A DNA stretch of 13,565 bases from an uncultured Clostridia bacterium (GCA_934631985.1 CAKTYE010000067.1:1-13565), one strand, 5' to 3'; shown: positions 6,538 to 13,565, numbered from the stretch's first letter. The notes: generated from the letters alone by a model not told the origin. Numbers and translations are program-made.

Positions 6538-7242
6538 ATGCTGGAAGCACTCAAGGAACAGGTTTATCAGGCAAACTTGCTTTTGCCCGCCTATCATCTG
6601 GTGACCTTCACCTGGGGCAACGTCTCCGGGATCGACCGGGCCAGCGGCCTGTTTGTCATCAAGCCCTCGGGCGTACCTTATGAGACCCTGAAGGTATCGG
6701 ATATGGTGGTGGTCGACCTGGACGGCGACACGGTTGAGGGTACGCTGAAGCCCTCCTCGGACACGCCCACCCATGCGGAGCTGTACCGCCGTTTTCCCGA
6801 TATTGGCGGCGTGGTGCATACCCATTCCCGCTGGGCGACCATTTGGGCGCAGGCCGGGCGGGACATTCCCGCCTACGGCACCACCCACGCAGATTACATC
6901 CACGGCGCAGTCCCCTGTACCCGCGACCTGACCGAGGAGGAGGTCGCCCGCGCCTATGAGCTGGAAACAGGCCGCGTCATTGCCGCACACTTTGAAGCGT
7001 ACGGTCTGAACCCCCTGCATGTTCCCTGCGTGCTGGCAAGGCATCACGGACCGTTCGCCTGGGGCCGCACTGCCATGGAAGCCGTGCATAACGCCGTGGT
7101 ACTGGAGGAGGTTGCCATGATGGCCTGGCACACGGAAGCCCTAGCCCCGCAGCAGCCCTGCGCCTGCCTGCCCCCTTATGTGTGCGACAAGCACTTTCTG
7201 CGGAAGCATGGGGTGCATGCTTATTACGGGCAGGAGGAGTAA
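6538..7242 (+). CDS. araD: L-ribulose-5-phosphate 4-epimerase
   Basis: 234 residues (the E. coli enzyme is 231). It interconverts L-ribulose 5-phosphate and D-xylulose 5-phosphate in the cytoplasm by a zinc-dependent retro-aldol reaction, linking arabinose (or ascorbate) breakdown to the pentose-phosphate pathway. The family motifs are present: WGNVS (26-30), phosphate-binding KPSSDTPTH (71-79), zinc ligands HTH (H94, H96) and H170 in HHGPFAWG, catalytic Asp in THADY (D119), and the C-terminal tyrosines in KHGVHAYYGQ (Y229/Y230). The start is fixed by AGGGAGGT 7 bases upstream. Arabinose isomerase, ribulokinase and an AraR-type regulator are absent from the neighbourhood, so the gene is an isolated unit; its partners must be elsewhere. 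UlaF/SgbE paralogues use the same reaction, but the sequence follows AraD closely. Confidence 0.95.
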   Translation: MLEALKEQVYQANLLLPAYHLVTFTWGNVSGIDRASGLFVIKPSGVPYETLKVSDMVVVDLDGDTVEGTLKPSSDTPTHAELYRRFPDIGGVVHTHSRWATIWAQAGRDIPAYGTTHADYIHGAVPCTRDLTEEEVARAYELETGRVIAAHFEAYGLNPLHVPCVLARHHGPFAWGRTAMEAVHNAVVLEEVAMMAWHTEALAPQQPCACLPPYVCDKHFLRKHGVHAYYGQEE

Positions 7243-7267
7243 AAAAGTCTTTTCCACCTGCGCACCT

Positions 7268-8044
7268 TTACCCCAGCGCCACATCCAGCACCATCATCAC
7301 GCTGAAGCCTGCGGCAAAGCATATGGTGCCAATATTGGAATGCTTTCCCTGCGACATTTCAGGGATCAGCTCTTCCACCACCACATAGAGCATTGCACCC
7401 GCCGCGAAGCTCAGCAGATATGGCAGCGCCGGAACAACCAGCCGCGCCGCCAGGATCGTCAACACTGCACCGATGGGTTCGACGATTCCCGAAAGCACGC
7501 CGCCCGCAAAGGCCCGGGGCTTGCTGGCGCCCTCTGCCCGCAGCGGCAGGGAAATAATGGCTCCTTCTGGAAAATTCTGAATGGCAATGCCCAGCGACAG
7601 CGCCACGGCGCCCGCCGCTGTGATCTGTGCGCTGCCCGAGAGATACCCAGCATACAGCACACCCACCGCCATGCCCTCCGGAATGTTGTGCAGCGTCACA
7701 GCAAGCACCATCATGGTGGTGCGCTGCAAGCGGCTCTTGGGGCCTTCCGCGCTGTCGCTGTTTGCATGCAGGTGCGGAATAATGTGATCCAGCGCCAACA
7801 GGAATAATACGCCGATCCAGAAGCCGATTGCCGCCGGGAGAAACGCGCCCTTGCCTAGGTCGGCAGACTGCTCAATCGCCGGAATCAGCAGGCTCCAAAT
7901 ACTTGCCGCGACCATCACGCCCGCCGCAAAGCCCGTCAGGGAACGCTGCACGCGATCGCTCAGCGATTTCCGCATAAAAAACACGCAGCCCGCACCCAGC
8001 GACGTTCCCAGAAAAGGGATCAAAATGCCATAAAATGCTTCCAA
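7268..8044 (-). CDS. ZIP-family divalent metal transporter
   Basis: 258 residues, a multi-pass membrane protein (about eight helices). It is expected to import divalent metal (Zn2+, possibly Fe2+ or Mn2+) into the cytoplasm, as ZupT does. Family signatures: HNIPEGMAVG (119-128) and NFPEGAII (157-164) in the two metal-binding helices, and EELIPEM near 225-231. A short loop after the third helix carries HLH (91-93), a likely metal-collecting patch. TTG 8044 is chosen because AGAGG (8057-8053) sits 8 bases upstream and the protein then opens LEAFYGILIPFLGTSLGAG, as in family members. GTG 8053 would overlap that Shine-Dalgarno sequence and is the alternative. The gene is a single unit, convergent with araD with a 25-base gap, and has a consensus-like promoter with an inverted repeat just downstream. 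Metal specificity is not readable from the sequence. Confidence 0.92.
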   Translation of the reverse strand: MEAFYGILIPFLGTSLGAGCVFFMRKSLSDRVQRSLTGFAAGVMVAASIWSLLIPAIEQSADLGKGAFLPAAIGFWIGVLFLLALDHIIPHLHANSDSAEGPKSRLQRTTMMVLAVTLHNIPEGMAVGVLYAGYLSGSAQITAAGAVALSLGIAIQNFPEGAIISLPLRAEGASKPRAFAGGVLSGIVEPIGAVLTILAARLVVPALPYLLSFAAGAMLYVVVEELIPEMSQGKHSNIGTICFAAGFSVMMVLDVALG

Positions 8045-8052
8045 ACGCCCCA

Positions 8053-8057
8053 CCTCT
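8053..8057 (-). promoter_or_regulatory. Ribosome binding site deciding the ZIP TTG start
   Basis: AGAGG on the minus strand, 8 bases before TTG 8044. The competing GTG at 8053-8051 starts within this element and has only an A-rich upstream region. Confidence 0.6.
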
Positions 8058-8076
8058 TTTTCTTTGGTTTTACATA

Positions 8077-8092
8077 GTTAAAATTCTTTAAC
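8077..8092. promoter_or_regulatory. Inverted repeat in the ZIP-gene leader, candidate metalloregulator operator
   Basis: GTTAAA (8077-8082), 4 bases, TTTAAC (8087-8092): a perfect 6-bp dyad. It begins about 7 bases downstream of the expected transcription start of the ZIP gene, a classical repressor position. It does not clearly match the Zur, Fur or MntR consensus as remembered, so the regulator is unnamed. Confidence 0.45.
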
Positions 8093-8105
8093 CACACTCA
8101 GTCGT

Positions 8106-8134
8106 ATTGTAAAGCACCGGGCTTCGACTGTCAA
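8106..8134 (-). promoter_or_regulatory. Promoter of the ZIP transporter gene
   Basis: On the minus strand, perfect TTGACA (8129-8134), 17 bases, TACAAT (8106-8111; 5 of 6). One of the best promoters in the window. Confidence 0.85.
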
Positions 8135-8220
8135 GGTGCCTTGTGAAAGCCGGAATACTAGGCATACTGTAAAAGCTCATTTTTTGCGGTGCGGCGCTTG
8201 CATTTCTATCGCTAAAACCC

Positions 8221-8250
8221 TTGACGCGCATACGTTTCAGGTGATATAAT
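8221..8250 (+). promoter_or_regulatory. Promoter of the YebC-family gene
   Basis: TTGACG (8221-8226), 18 bases, perfect TATAAT (8245-8250), 47 bases upstream of the ATG. It is divergent from the ZIP promoter about 90 bases away. Confidence 0.8.
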
Positions 8251-8297
8251 TTGACGTTGCTATCATTACTTTGTTTTTCAACCGTGGGAGGGATACG

Positions 8298-9044
8298 ATG
8301 TCCGGTCATTCCAAGTGGCATAACATTCAGGCGAAAAAGGGCAAGGCTGACGCTGCCCGCGGCAAGATTTTTACGAAAATTGGCCGTGAAATTGCCATCG
8401 CTGTGCGTGAGGGCGGCAGCAACCCCGATGTAAACGGCAAGCTGCGCGACGTGATCGCCAAGGCGAAGGCTAACAATATGCCCAACGACAATATCACCCG
8501 TTCCATCAAGAAGGCTGCGGGCGAGCTGGGCAATGTGGATTACGAACAGATCACCTATGAAGGCTATGCCCCCGGCGGCGTGGCCGTCATTGTGGAGACC
8601 ATTACCGACAACCGCAACCGCACCGCCAGCGACATTCGTCACTGCTTCTCCAAGGTGGGCGGCAACATGGGTACCACGGGTTCCGTGAGCTTCATGTTTG
8701 ACGAAAAGGGCGTGCTGGTCGTGGAGCGCGAGCCCGGCAGCGATGAGGACGAGATGATGATGATGGCCCTCGAAGCCGGTGCTGAAGACGTGAAGGTGGA
8801 TGAGGATGCCTTTGAAATCTACACTGCGCCCAACGATCTGACCGCTGTGCGCGAAGCGCTGGAAAAGCAGGGCATCACAAACTTCCTGACAGCTGAGGTA
8901 CAGATGATCCCCCAGAACACCGTAGCGGTGGAGGGTGAGAACCTGGAAGCCATTCAGAAGATGCTGGACCTGCTGGACGAGTACGACGATGTGCAGGAAG
9001 TGTTCCACAACGCCGAGCTGCCCGAGGAGGAAGAGGAGGAGTAA
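8298..9044 (+). CDS. yebC: YebC/PmpR-family DNA-binding regulator or translation factor
   Basis: 248 residues, the usual family length. The N-terminal signature MSGHSKWHNIQAKKGKADA fixes the start at ATG 8298, behind GGGAGGG; an upstream in-frame ATG at 8271 would only add nine unrelated residues. Further family blocks are FTKIGREIAIAVREGG, NITRSIKKAAGE, YEGYAPGGVAVIVE and the NRNRTASDIRHCFSKVGGN core. The C-terminus is strongly acidic (LPEEEEEE). The family is described as transcriptional regulators (PmpR of Pseudomonas) and more recently, for some members, as factors helping ribosomes through difficult sequences; which applies here cannot be told. In many genomes it sits near ruvCAB, which is not the case here. 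It is a single unit with its own promoter and terminator. Confidence 0.95.
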   Translation: MSGHSKWHNIQAKKGKADAARGKIFTKIGREIAIAVREGGSNPDVNGKLRDVIAKAKANNMPNDNITRSIKKAAGELGNVDYEQITYEGYAPGGVAVIVETITDNRNRTASDIRHCFSKVGGNMGTTGSVSFMFDEKGVLVVEREPGSDEDEMMMMALEAGAEDVKVDEDAFEIYTAPNDLTAVREALEKQGITNFLTAEVQMIPQNTVAVEGENLEAIQKMLDLLDEYDDVQEVFHNAELPEEEEEE

Positions 9045-9077
9045 GCTCCCCCGTTGCTTCTGCAAAATTGCATCTAT

Positions 9078-9117
9078 AGAAGCGACTGCTGAGATATTTA
9101 GCAGTCGCTTCTTTTTT
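9078..9117 (+). terminator. Intrinsic terminator after yebC
   Basis: A 13-bp perfect stem (9078-9090 with 9100-9112; core AAGCGACTGCT/AGCAGTCGCTT) and a 9-base loop, followed by a T-run to 9117. Confidence 0.93.
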
Positions 9118-9303
9118 GCTGGCATGGCCTCGGCAGTGCCGCCGCGCTGGTTGTTTTTCCTTGAACGCATCCTATCTATCCTCAGTAGCAGGGAAGCTGC
9201 CCTCCTCCCTTATCAAAAATAATAAGCATAAAGCAGCATTTTGTCTATTTCCTGTGCTTTAGCCAGTACAGACAAAAATAATTGCGTTTTTCAAACAAAT
9301 CGC

Positions 9304-9332
9304 TTGACAATCTTTGCCAGGCGGGGTATACT
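9304..9332 (+). promoter_or_regulatory. Promoter of the ABC-importer operon
   Basis: Perfect TTGACA (9304-9309), 17 bases, TATACT (9327-9332; 5 of 6). The leader ends in GAAGGAGGT, 9 bases before the ATG. Confidence 0.88.
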
Positions 9333-9389
9333 TGAACAACCAAAGTTCCTCGTTTCAACTGCATATCAAATGAAGGAGGTTTTCTATCT

Positions 9390-10460
9390 ATGAAGAAGTT
9401 CCTGGCACTGCTCCTGGCCGCCATGATGGCGCTGTCCTGCGTGGCCTTTGCCGCCGCAGAGGAGGTTGACGCGAATCTGCTGGCTGCCGCTCAGGCGGAG
9501 GGCGAGCTGATCGTGTACGGCTCCGCCGAGGAAGCCTATGTGTCCGCTGCCTGCAAGCATTTTGAGGAGCTGTACGGCATCAAGGTGAGCTATCAGCGTC
9601 TGTCCACCGGCGAGGTGCAGGCGAAGATCACCGAGGAAAACGGCAACCCCAGCGCGGACGTGTGGTTCGGCGGCACCTCCGATCCCTATGCCGAGGCTGC
9701 TTCCGCCGGTCTGCTGCTGCCCTATGAGGCGAAGAACGCTTCCCACCTGGTGAACCAGAACTACCGCGACAAGGATGGCGCGTGGTACGGCATTTACAAG
9801 GGCATTCTGGGCTTCATGGTCAACACCGAGGAGCTGGCCCGCATGAACCTCGAAGTGCCCCAGGACTGGGACGATCTGCTCAAGCCCGAATATAAGGGTC
9901 TGATCTGGCTGTCCAACCCCGCCACCGCCGGCACCGCTAAGCTGGTCATCAACACTATGGTGCAGATGAAGGGCCATGACGCCGCGATGGAATACTTCAA
10001 GGCGCTGGACGCGAACATCGCGCAGTACACCAAGTCCGGCTCCGGCCCCTCCAAGAAGGTCGGCATCGGCGAGTGCGTCATCGGCATCGGCTTCCTGCAT
10101 GACGGTATCACCCAGATCCTGGACGGCTATGACAATATCCAGCTGGTGATCCCCTCCTCCGGCACCTCCTTCGAGATCGGCGCAACTGCCATCTTCAAGG
10201 GCGCGAAGCATGAGAACGCCGCCAAGCTGTGGATCGAGTACGCCCTCAGCCCCGACTGCGTGAACCTGGCGAAGGACAACGAAAGCTATCAGTTCCTGGT
10301 CATCGACAACGCCGAGCAGCCCAAGGAAGCCGCGGAGTTTGGCCTGGATCCCAACAACACCATCGACTACAACTTCGAAGATGCGAAGGCCAACACTTCC
10401 AAGTATGTGGAAGACTTCTTCGCGGCTGTGGGTCAGGACGACCGTTTCAAGACTGAGTAA
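9390..10460 (+). CDS. ABC importer periplasmic-type substrate-binding protein (Fe(III)/sugar-phosphate/phosphonate family)
   Basis: 356 residues with an N-terminal signal (MKKFLALLLAAMMALSCVAFA). A Cys sits in the core, but the preceding ALS is a poor lipobox, so lipid anchoring is uncertain. The mature part has the bilobal binding-protein pattern: ELIVYGSAEEA (39-49), ADVWFGGTSDPYAEA (89-103), WYGIYKGILGFMVNT, GLIWLSNPATAGTA, SGSGPSKKVGIGE (216-228), IGIGFLHDG (231-239) and GTSFEIGATAIFKGAKHENAAKLWIEY. This places it with the FbpA/AfuA/PhnS-like clade. The paired tyrosines that bind Fe3+ in FbpA are not seen; the comparable place holds H237-D238, with E262 downstream. As I recall it, the sugar-phosphate-binding AfuA proteins use His, Asp and Glu at similar spacing. 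The ligand is therefore open. First gene of a three-gene importer operon. Confidence 0.88.
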   Translation: MKKFLALLLAAMMALSCVAFAAAEEVDANLLAAAQAEGELIVYGSAEEAYVSAACKHFEELYGIKVSYQRLSTGEVQAKITEENGNPSADVWFGGTSDPYAEAASAGLLLPYEAKNASHLVNQNYRDKDGAWYGIYKGILGFMVNTEELARMNLEVPQDWDDLLKPEYKGLIWLSNPATAGTAKLVINTMVQMKGHDAAMEYFKALDANIAQYTKSGSGPSKKVGIGECVIGIGFLHDGITQILDGYDNIQLVIPSSGTSFEIGATAIFKGAKHENAAKLWIEYALSPDCVNLAKDNESYQFLVIDNAEQPKEAAEFGLDPNNTIDYNFEDAKANTSKYVEDFFAAVGQDDRFKTE

Positions 10461-10506
10461 CACAATGCAGGGTCATCCCGCATGCGGTGACGCACCCTCA
10501 AGGCGG

Positions 10507-10536
10507 AGGGGATGGCACAGCCATCCCCTTCTTTTT
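10507..10536 (+). terminator. Intra-operon terminator-like hairpin (attenuator or mRNA stabiliser)
   Basis: GGGGATGGC (10508-10516) pairs with GCCATCCCC (10520-10528) across a 3-base loop, followed by TTCTTTTT. A weaker dyad, GTCA...TGAC around CGCATGCG, lies just before it (10472-10491). Its position between the binding-protein gene and the permease gene suggests partial termination or 3'-end protection, giving more binding protein than permease. No separate promoter for the permease was found. Confidence 0.75.
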
Positions 10537-10590
10537 ATCCAAATGGAAAGGTAACTCCCTTCCCCCGGCGTTCTCCTATACGCTCCCCAA

Positions 10591-10596
10591 AGGAGG
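10591..10596 (+). promoter_or_regulatory. Ribosome binding site deciding the permease TTG start
   Basis: AGGAGG, 8 bases before TTG 10605. The only in-frame ATG upstream (10512) lies inside the terminator hairpin, so the TTG start is preferred. Confidence 0.85.
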
Positions 10597-10604
10597 CATC
10601 TTAT

Positions 10605-12344
10605 TTGGCAACGAGTAAAAGCAAGCAGCTGGATCGCAAAAAATTTCTGGGCGATCCCACGCTGGTGGTAACCGTAGTCATCCTCACGGTGTTCCTGCTG
10701 CTGTTCATTCTGTATCCCCTGTCCATGCTGCTCATCGACAGCTTTTATGAAGTGGACACCGGCATGACCGTCAGCGTGTTCAGCCGGGTGCTGGGCATGG
10801 ATCGCTTTCGCAAGGCGTTCAGCAACACGCTGGTGCTGGGCTTTCTGACAGGCCTTGGCTCCACGCTGCTGGGACTGCTTTTCGCCTATGTGGACGTGTA
10901 TGTGCGCATCCGCTCCAAGGTCGTCAAAAAGCTTTTTGACGTGGTGAGCATGCTGCCCGTGGTCTCCCCGCCCTTTGTGCTGTCCCTGAGCATGATCCTG
11001 CTTTTCGGGCGCTCCGGCCTGATCACCCGCAGCCTGCTGGGCATCTATGACGCGGACGTGTACGGCCTGAAGGGCATCTTCATTGTGCAGACGCTGACCT
11101 TCTTCCCCGTATGCTACATGATGCTGAAGGGTCTGCTGAAGAACATCGATCCCTCGCTGGAGGAAGCCAGCCGGGACATGGGCGCTTCCCGCTGGAAGGT
11201 GTTCACCTCCGTGACCCTGCCGCTGATGCTGCCGGGCCTGGGCAATGCTTTCCTCGTCACGTTCATCGAGTCCGTAGCGGACTTCGCCAACCCCATGATG
11301 ATCGGCGGCAGCTTCGACACGCTGGCAACCACCATCTACCTGCAAGTGACGGGCGGCAGCTATGACAAGGCAGGCGCGTCCGCCATGGCGGTCATTCTGC
11401 TGTGCCTGACGCTTGTGCTGTTCCTCATTCAGAAGTATTATCTGGAGCGTAAAACTGCGCAGACCCTGACAGGCAAGGCCAGCCGCGAGCGCATGCTCAT
11501 CACGGACCGCAGTGTGCGCGTGCCGCTGACGACGCTTTGCTCCCTGGTCAGCGTGTTCGTCATCCTGATGTACATCTCCATCCCCTTCGGCGCGCTGTTC
11601 AATCTGTGGGGCCGGGATTACTCCCTGACCCTCAAGCACTTTGAATACATGATGAAGTACGACGGCTTGAAGGCCTTCAAGGATTCCTTTGTGCTGTCCA
11701 TCATCGCCGCGCCCATCACCGCCGTGCTGAGCATGATCATCAGCTACATCGTGGTGAAGAAGAAGTTCAAGATGAAGGGCTTCATCGAGTTCGTGTCCAT
11801 GCTGGCGATGGCCGTTCCCGGCACGGTGCTGGGCGTGGGCTACATTCGCGGCTTTGCAGGCGGCGTGTTCCGCACAGGCTTCCTGGAGGGCATCTACGGC
11901 ACGGGACTGATCCTCATCATCGTGTTCATCGTCCGCAGCCTGCCCGTGGGTACCCGAAGCGGCATCTCCGCCCTGCGGCAGATCGACAAATCCATTGAGG
12001 AATCCGCCTATGACATGGGCGCAGGCAGCGGCAAGGTGTTTATGACCGTGACCCTGCCCCTGATCAAGGACAGCTTCCTGTCCGGCCTGGTGACCTCCTT
12101 CGTCCGCTCCATCACGGCGATCTCCGCCATCATCCTGCTGGTGACGCCCCGGTATCTGCTGATCACCTGCAAGATCAACGAGTTTGCCGAAAAGGGCAAG
12201 TACGGCGTGGCCTGCGCCTATGCAACGGTGCTGATCGCCATTGTGTACTGCTCCATTCTGCTGATGAACTGGGCCATGAAGGGCTTTGGCGTGGGCAGCC
12301 ACCGCCGGGCGCAGCGCAAGGCGGAAAAGGCCATTGCGCAATGA
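10605..12344 (+). CDS. ABC importer permease, two fused transmembrane domains
   Basis: 579 residues from TTG 10605. It forms the whole membrane channel of the importer in one chain, as in FbpB/AfuB-type systems. Each half has about six membrane segments and one EAA loop that docks on the ATPase: EEASRDMGASRWKVF...TLPL at about 186-206, and EESAYDMGAGSGKVF...TLPL at about 465-485. The halves are joined by a charged linker (about 277-306, ERKTAQ...TDRSVR). Hydrophobic segments are clear at 19-47, 75-100, 112-134, 156-176, 207-225 and 258-276 in the first half and recur in the second. The C-terminus is basic (HRRAQRKAEKA). The gene follows the binding protein after a 144-base gap holding the hairpin, and the ATPase gene starts 31 bases downstream. 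One permease chain with two domains implies a single ATPase homodimer per transporter. Confidence 0.93.
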   Translation: MATSKSKQLDRKKFLGDPTLVVTVVILTVFLLLFILYPLSMLLIDSFYEVDTGMTVSVFSRVLGMDRFRKAFSNTLVLGFLTGLGSTLLGLLFAYVDVYVRIRSKVVKKLFDVVSMLPVVSPPFVLSLSMILLFGRSGLITRSLLGIYDADVYGLKGIFIVQTLTFFPVCYMMLKGLLKNIDPSLEEASRDMGASRWKVFTSVTLPLMLPGLGNAFLVTFIESVADFANPMMIGGSFDTLATTIYLQVTGGSYDKAGASAMAVILLCLTLVLFLIQKYYLERKTAQTLTGKASRERMLITDRSVRVPLTTLCSLVSVFVILMYISIPFGALFNLWGRDYSLTLKHFEYMMKYDGLKAFKDSFVLSIIAAPITAVLSMIISYIVVKKKFKMKGFIEFVSMLAMAVPGTVLGVGYIRGFAGGVFRTGFLEGIYGTGLILIIVFIVRSLPVGTRSGISALRQIDKSIEESAYDMGAGSGKVFMTVTLPLIKDSFLSGLVTSFVRSITAISAIILLVTPRYLLITCKINEFAEKGKYGVACAYATVLIAIVYCSILLMNWAMKGFGVGSHRRAQRKAEKAIAQ

Positions 12345-12375
12345 CATTGGAAAAGAACGCAGGAGGAATCTGCTG

Positions 12376-13452
12376 ATGCGTAACGAGAAAAAAGGCGTAC
12401 GTCTGGAGCATATCTCCAAGATCTATCAGGACCCCAAGACCCACAAGGATTTTTATGCCGTCAAGGATGTTTCCCTGGACATTGCCCCCGGCAGCTTCGT
12501 GACGCTGCTGGGCCCCAGCGGCTGCGGCAAAACAACCACCCTGCGCATGATCGCAGGCTTTGAAAGCCCGGACGAGGGTGAGATCTACCTGGGCGACGAG
12601 GCCATCAACGCCCTGACCCCCAACAAGCGCGACACCGCCATGGTGTTCCAGAGCTACGCGCTGTTCCCCCACTACAACGTGTTTGACAACGTGGCCTACG
12701 GTCTGAAGCTGCGCAAGGTTCCCAAGGCGGAAATCCAGCAGCGTGTGACGGACATTCTGGCCCTGGTGGAGCTGAACGGCATGGAAAGCCGCATGACCAA
12801 CCAGCTTTCCGGCGGTCAGCAGCAGCGCGTGGCGCTGGCCCGCGCCCTGGTGGTGGAACCCGGCGTGCTGCTGTTTGACGAGCCGCTGTCCAACCTGGAC
12901 GCCAAGCTCCGCGTGCAGATGCGCACGGAAATTCGCCGCATTCAGCAAAAGCTGGGCATCACCGCCATCTACGTCACCCACGATCAGTCGGAGGCCATGT
13001 CCATTTCCGATCAGATCATCATCATGCAGAAGGGCGTGATTGCGCAGATCGGCTCCCCTATGGAGATTTACTATCACCCGGTGAACGAGTTTGTCGCGGA
13101 CTTCATCGGCGAAGCAAACTTCCTGCGGGGAACAGTGGCGGATTCCACTTCCACCGAGACTCATGTGCAGATCGGCAGCCAGACCGTTGTTGTTGCATCG
13201 GACAAGGACGCAGTGCGCGGCGAGGCCTGCGAAATCGTGCTGCGACCCGAGGCCATTCAGCTGGGCGACACGGGCATGCTGCCCTGCACCGTGGAGCTGA
13301 GCTGTTTCATGGGCAGCTATCAGAACTACCACGTCCGCGTAGGCGACACGCTGGTGAAGATTGCGGACAACTGCCCCGTCAACAAGAAGATTTACGGCGT
13401 GGGCGACACCGCGTGGATCTCCTTTGCAAAGGAATGCGCGCATATTCTGTAA
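12376..13452 (+). CDS. ABC importer ATP-binding protein (FbpC/PotA-like, with TOBE domain)
   Basis: 358 residues. It is a cytoplasmic ATPase that powers the importer encoded just upstream. ATG 12376 is chosen because AGGAGG lies 9 bases before it; the in-frame ATG at 12286 would overlap the permease gene by 59 bases. Motifs: Walker A GPSGCGKTT (46-54), Q-loop Q92 in VFQSYALFPH, signature LSGGQQQR (144-151), Walker B LLFDEP (165-170), D-loop SNLDAK and switch His in THDQSEA (H202). Beyond residue about 240 comes the family's regulatory C-terminal part (VADFIGEANFLRG, then a TOBE-type beta domain with EIVLRPEAI). All catalytic residues are intact. The type fits organic-solute, sugar, polyamine or iron importers and does not itself fix the substrate. 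Last gene of the operon. Confidence 0.95.
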   Translation: MRNEKKGVRLEHISKIYQDPKTHKDFYAVKDVSLDIAPGSFVTLLGPSGCGKTTTLRMIAGFESPDEGEIYLGDEAINALTPNKRDTAMVFQSYALFPHYNVFDNVAYGLKLRKVPKAEIQQRVTDILALVELNGMESRMTNQLSGGQQQRVALARALVVEPGVLLFDEPLSNLDAKLRVQMRTEIRRIQQKLGITAIYVTHDQSEAMSISDQIIIMQKGVIAQIGSPMEIYYHPVNEFVADFIGEANFLRGTVADSTSTETHVQIGSQTVVVASDKDAVRGEACEIVLRPEAIQLGDTGMLPCTVELSCFMGSYQNYHVRVGDTLVKIADNCPVNKKIYGVGDTAWISFAKECAHIL

Positions 13453-13536
13453 CGGAGAAAGATGGAAAGGCGAAGCAGCGAGTGGAAAATGAACCGCCCC
13501 CCGTCAAGAGGACAGAGAAAAAATATAAAGTTTTCC

Positions 13537-13563
13537 CGGCCAGCAGCCATTCGCTGCTGGCCG
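13537..13563 (+). terminator. Probable operon terminator hairpin (T-run beyond window)
   Basis: CGGCCAGCAGC (13537-13547) pairs perfectly with GCTGCTGGCCG (13553-13563) across a 5-base loop, 84 bases after the ATPase stop codon. The window ends two bases later, so the T-run cannot be seen. The minus strand has no T-run after the stem. The 84 bases in between hold no convincing gene. Confidence 0.65.
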
Positions 13564-13565
13564 CT

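Larger units (their letters stand above)
9045..9389. other. 345-base intergenic region between yebC and the ABC operon
   Basis: It holds the yebC terminator (9078-9117), about 185 bases with no recognisable gene, repeat or structured RNA (9118-9303, AT-rich after 9210), the ABC-operon promoter (9304-9332) and a 57-base leader. No riboswitch fold was recognised in the leader. Confidence 0.7.

Noticed and set aside
7243..7267. Shared terminator between the convergent araD and ZIP genes
   Set aside because: Only 25 bases lie between the stop codons, with an A-run but no inverted repeat that would form a hairpin.
13462..13565. Short open frame after the ATPase gene (MERRSSEWKM...), open to the right edge
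   Set aside because: A GGAG lies only 4 bases upstream, the product is basic and unlike any known protein, and the frame runs through the probable terminator hairpin. It cannot be judged without sequence to the right.

Overview
The window looks like chromosome of a Gram-positive, probably gut-associated anaerobe of the Clostridia (Christensenellales/Oscillospirales-like). The basis is strong AGGAGG-type ribosome binding sites, two TTG starts placed behind good Shine-Dalgarno sequences, a class B sortase, GC-rich genes with many C/G-ending codons, and intrinsic terminators with clean T-runs. The genus is inference; no rRNA or other marker gene is present.

Left third (1-5900), cell-surface region. 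A minus-strand gene for a large exported protein runs off the left edge. It has a signal peptide, about 28 P-x-V-E-E pentapeptides and then near-identical Ig-like/MBG-like domains. A promoter region of 339 bases separates it from a divergent gene for an 896-residue secreted protein, almost all of it about 26 copies of a 32-residue GYA/YD repeat. Convergent to that gene is a class B sortase with its own promoter and terminator. The sortase could anchor a surface protein encoded nearby, but no sorting signal is visible inside the window.

Middle (5900-9120), single-gene units. These are a small XRE-type regulator divergent from the sortase, an isolated L-ribulose-5-phosphate 4-epimerase (araD), a convergent ZIP-family metal transporter with a perfect inverted repeat just after its promoter, and a YebC/PmpR-family regulator. 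Each unit has a recognisable promoter, and most plus-strand units end in an intrinsic terminator.

Right third (9304-13565), one ABC-importer operon. It encodes a substrate-binding protein, a fused two-domain permease and an ATPase, behind a near-consensus promoter. A terminator-like hairpin lies between the binding-protein gene and the permease gene and probably sets the ratio of the products. The family is often labelled Fe(III) transport, but the binding protein lacks the expected tyrosine pair and carries an HD motif. An organic phosphate ligand (sugar phosphate or phosphonate) is at least as likely.

The most unusual content is the surface locus: an unfamiliar 32-residue repeat protein beside a pentapeptide-repeat surface protein that contains an exact 90-base tandem duplication. 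No phage, insertion sequence, CRISPR array, tRNA or rRNA was seen.
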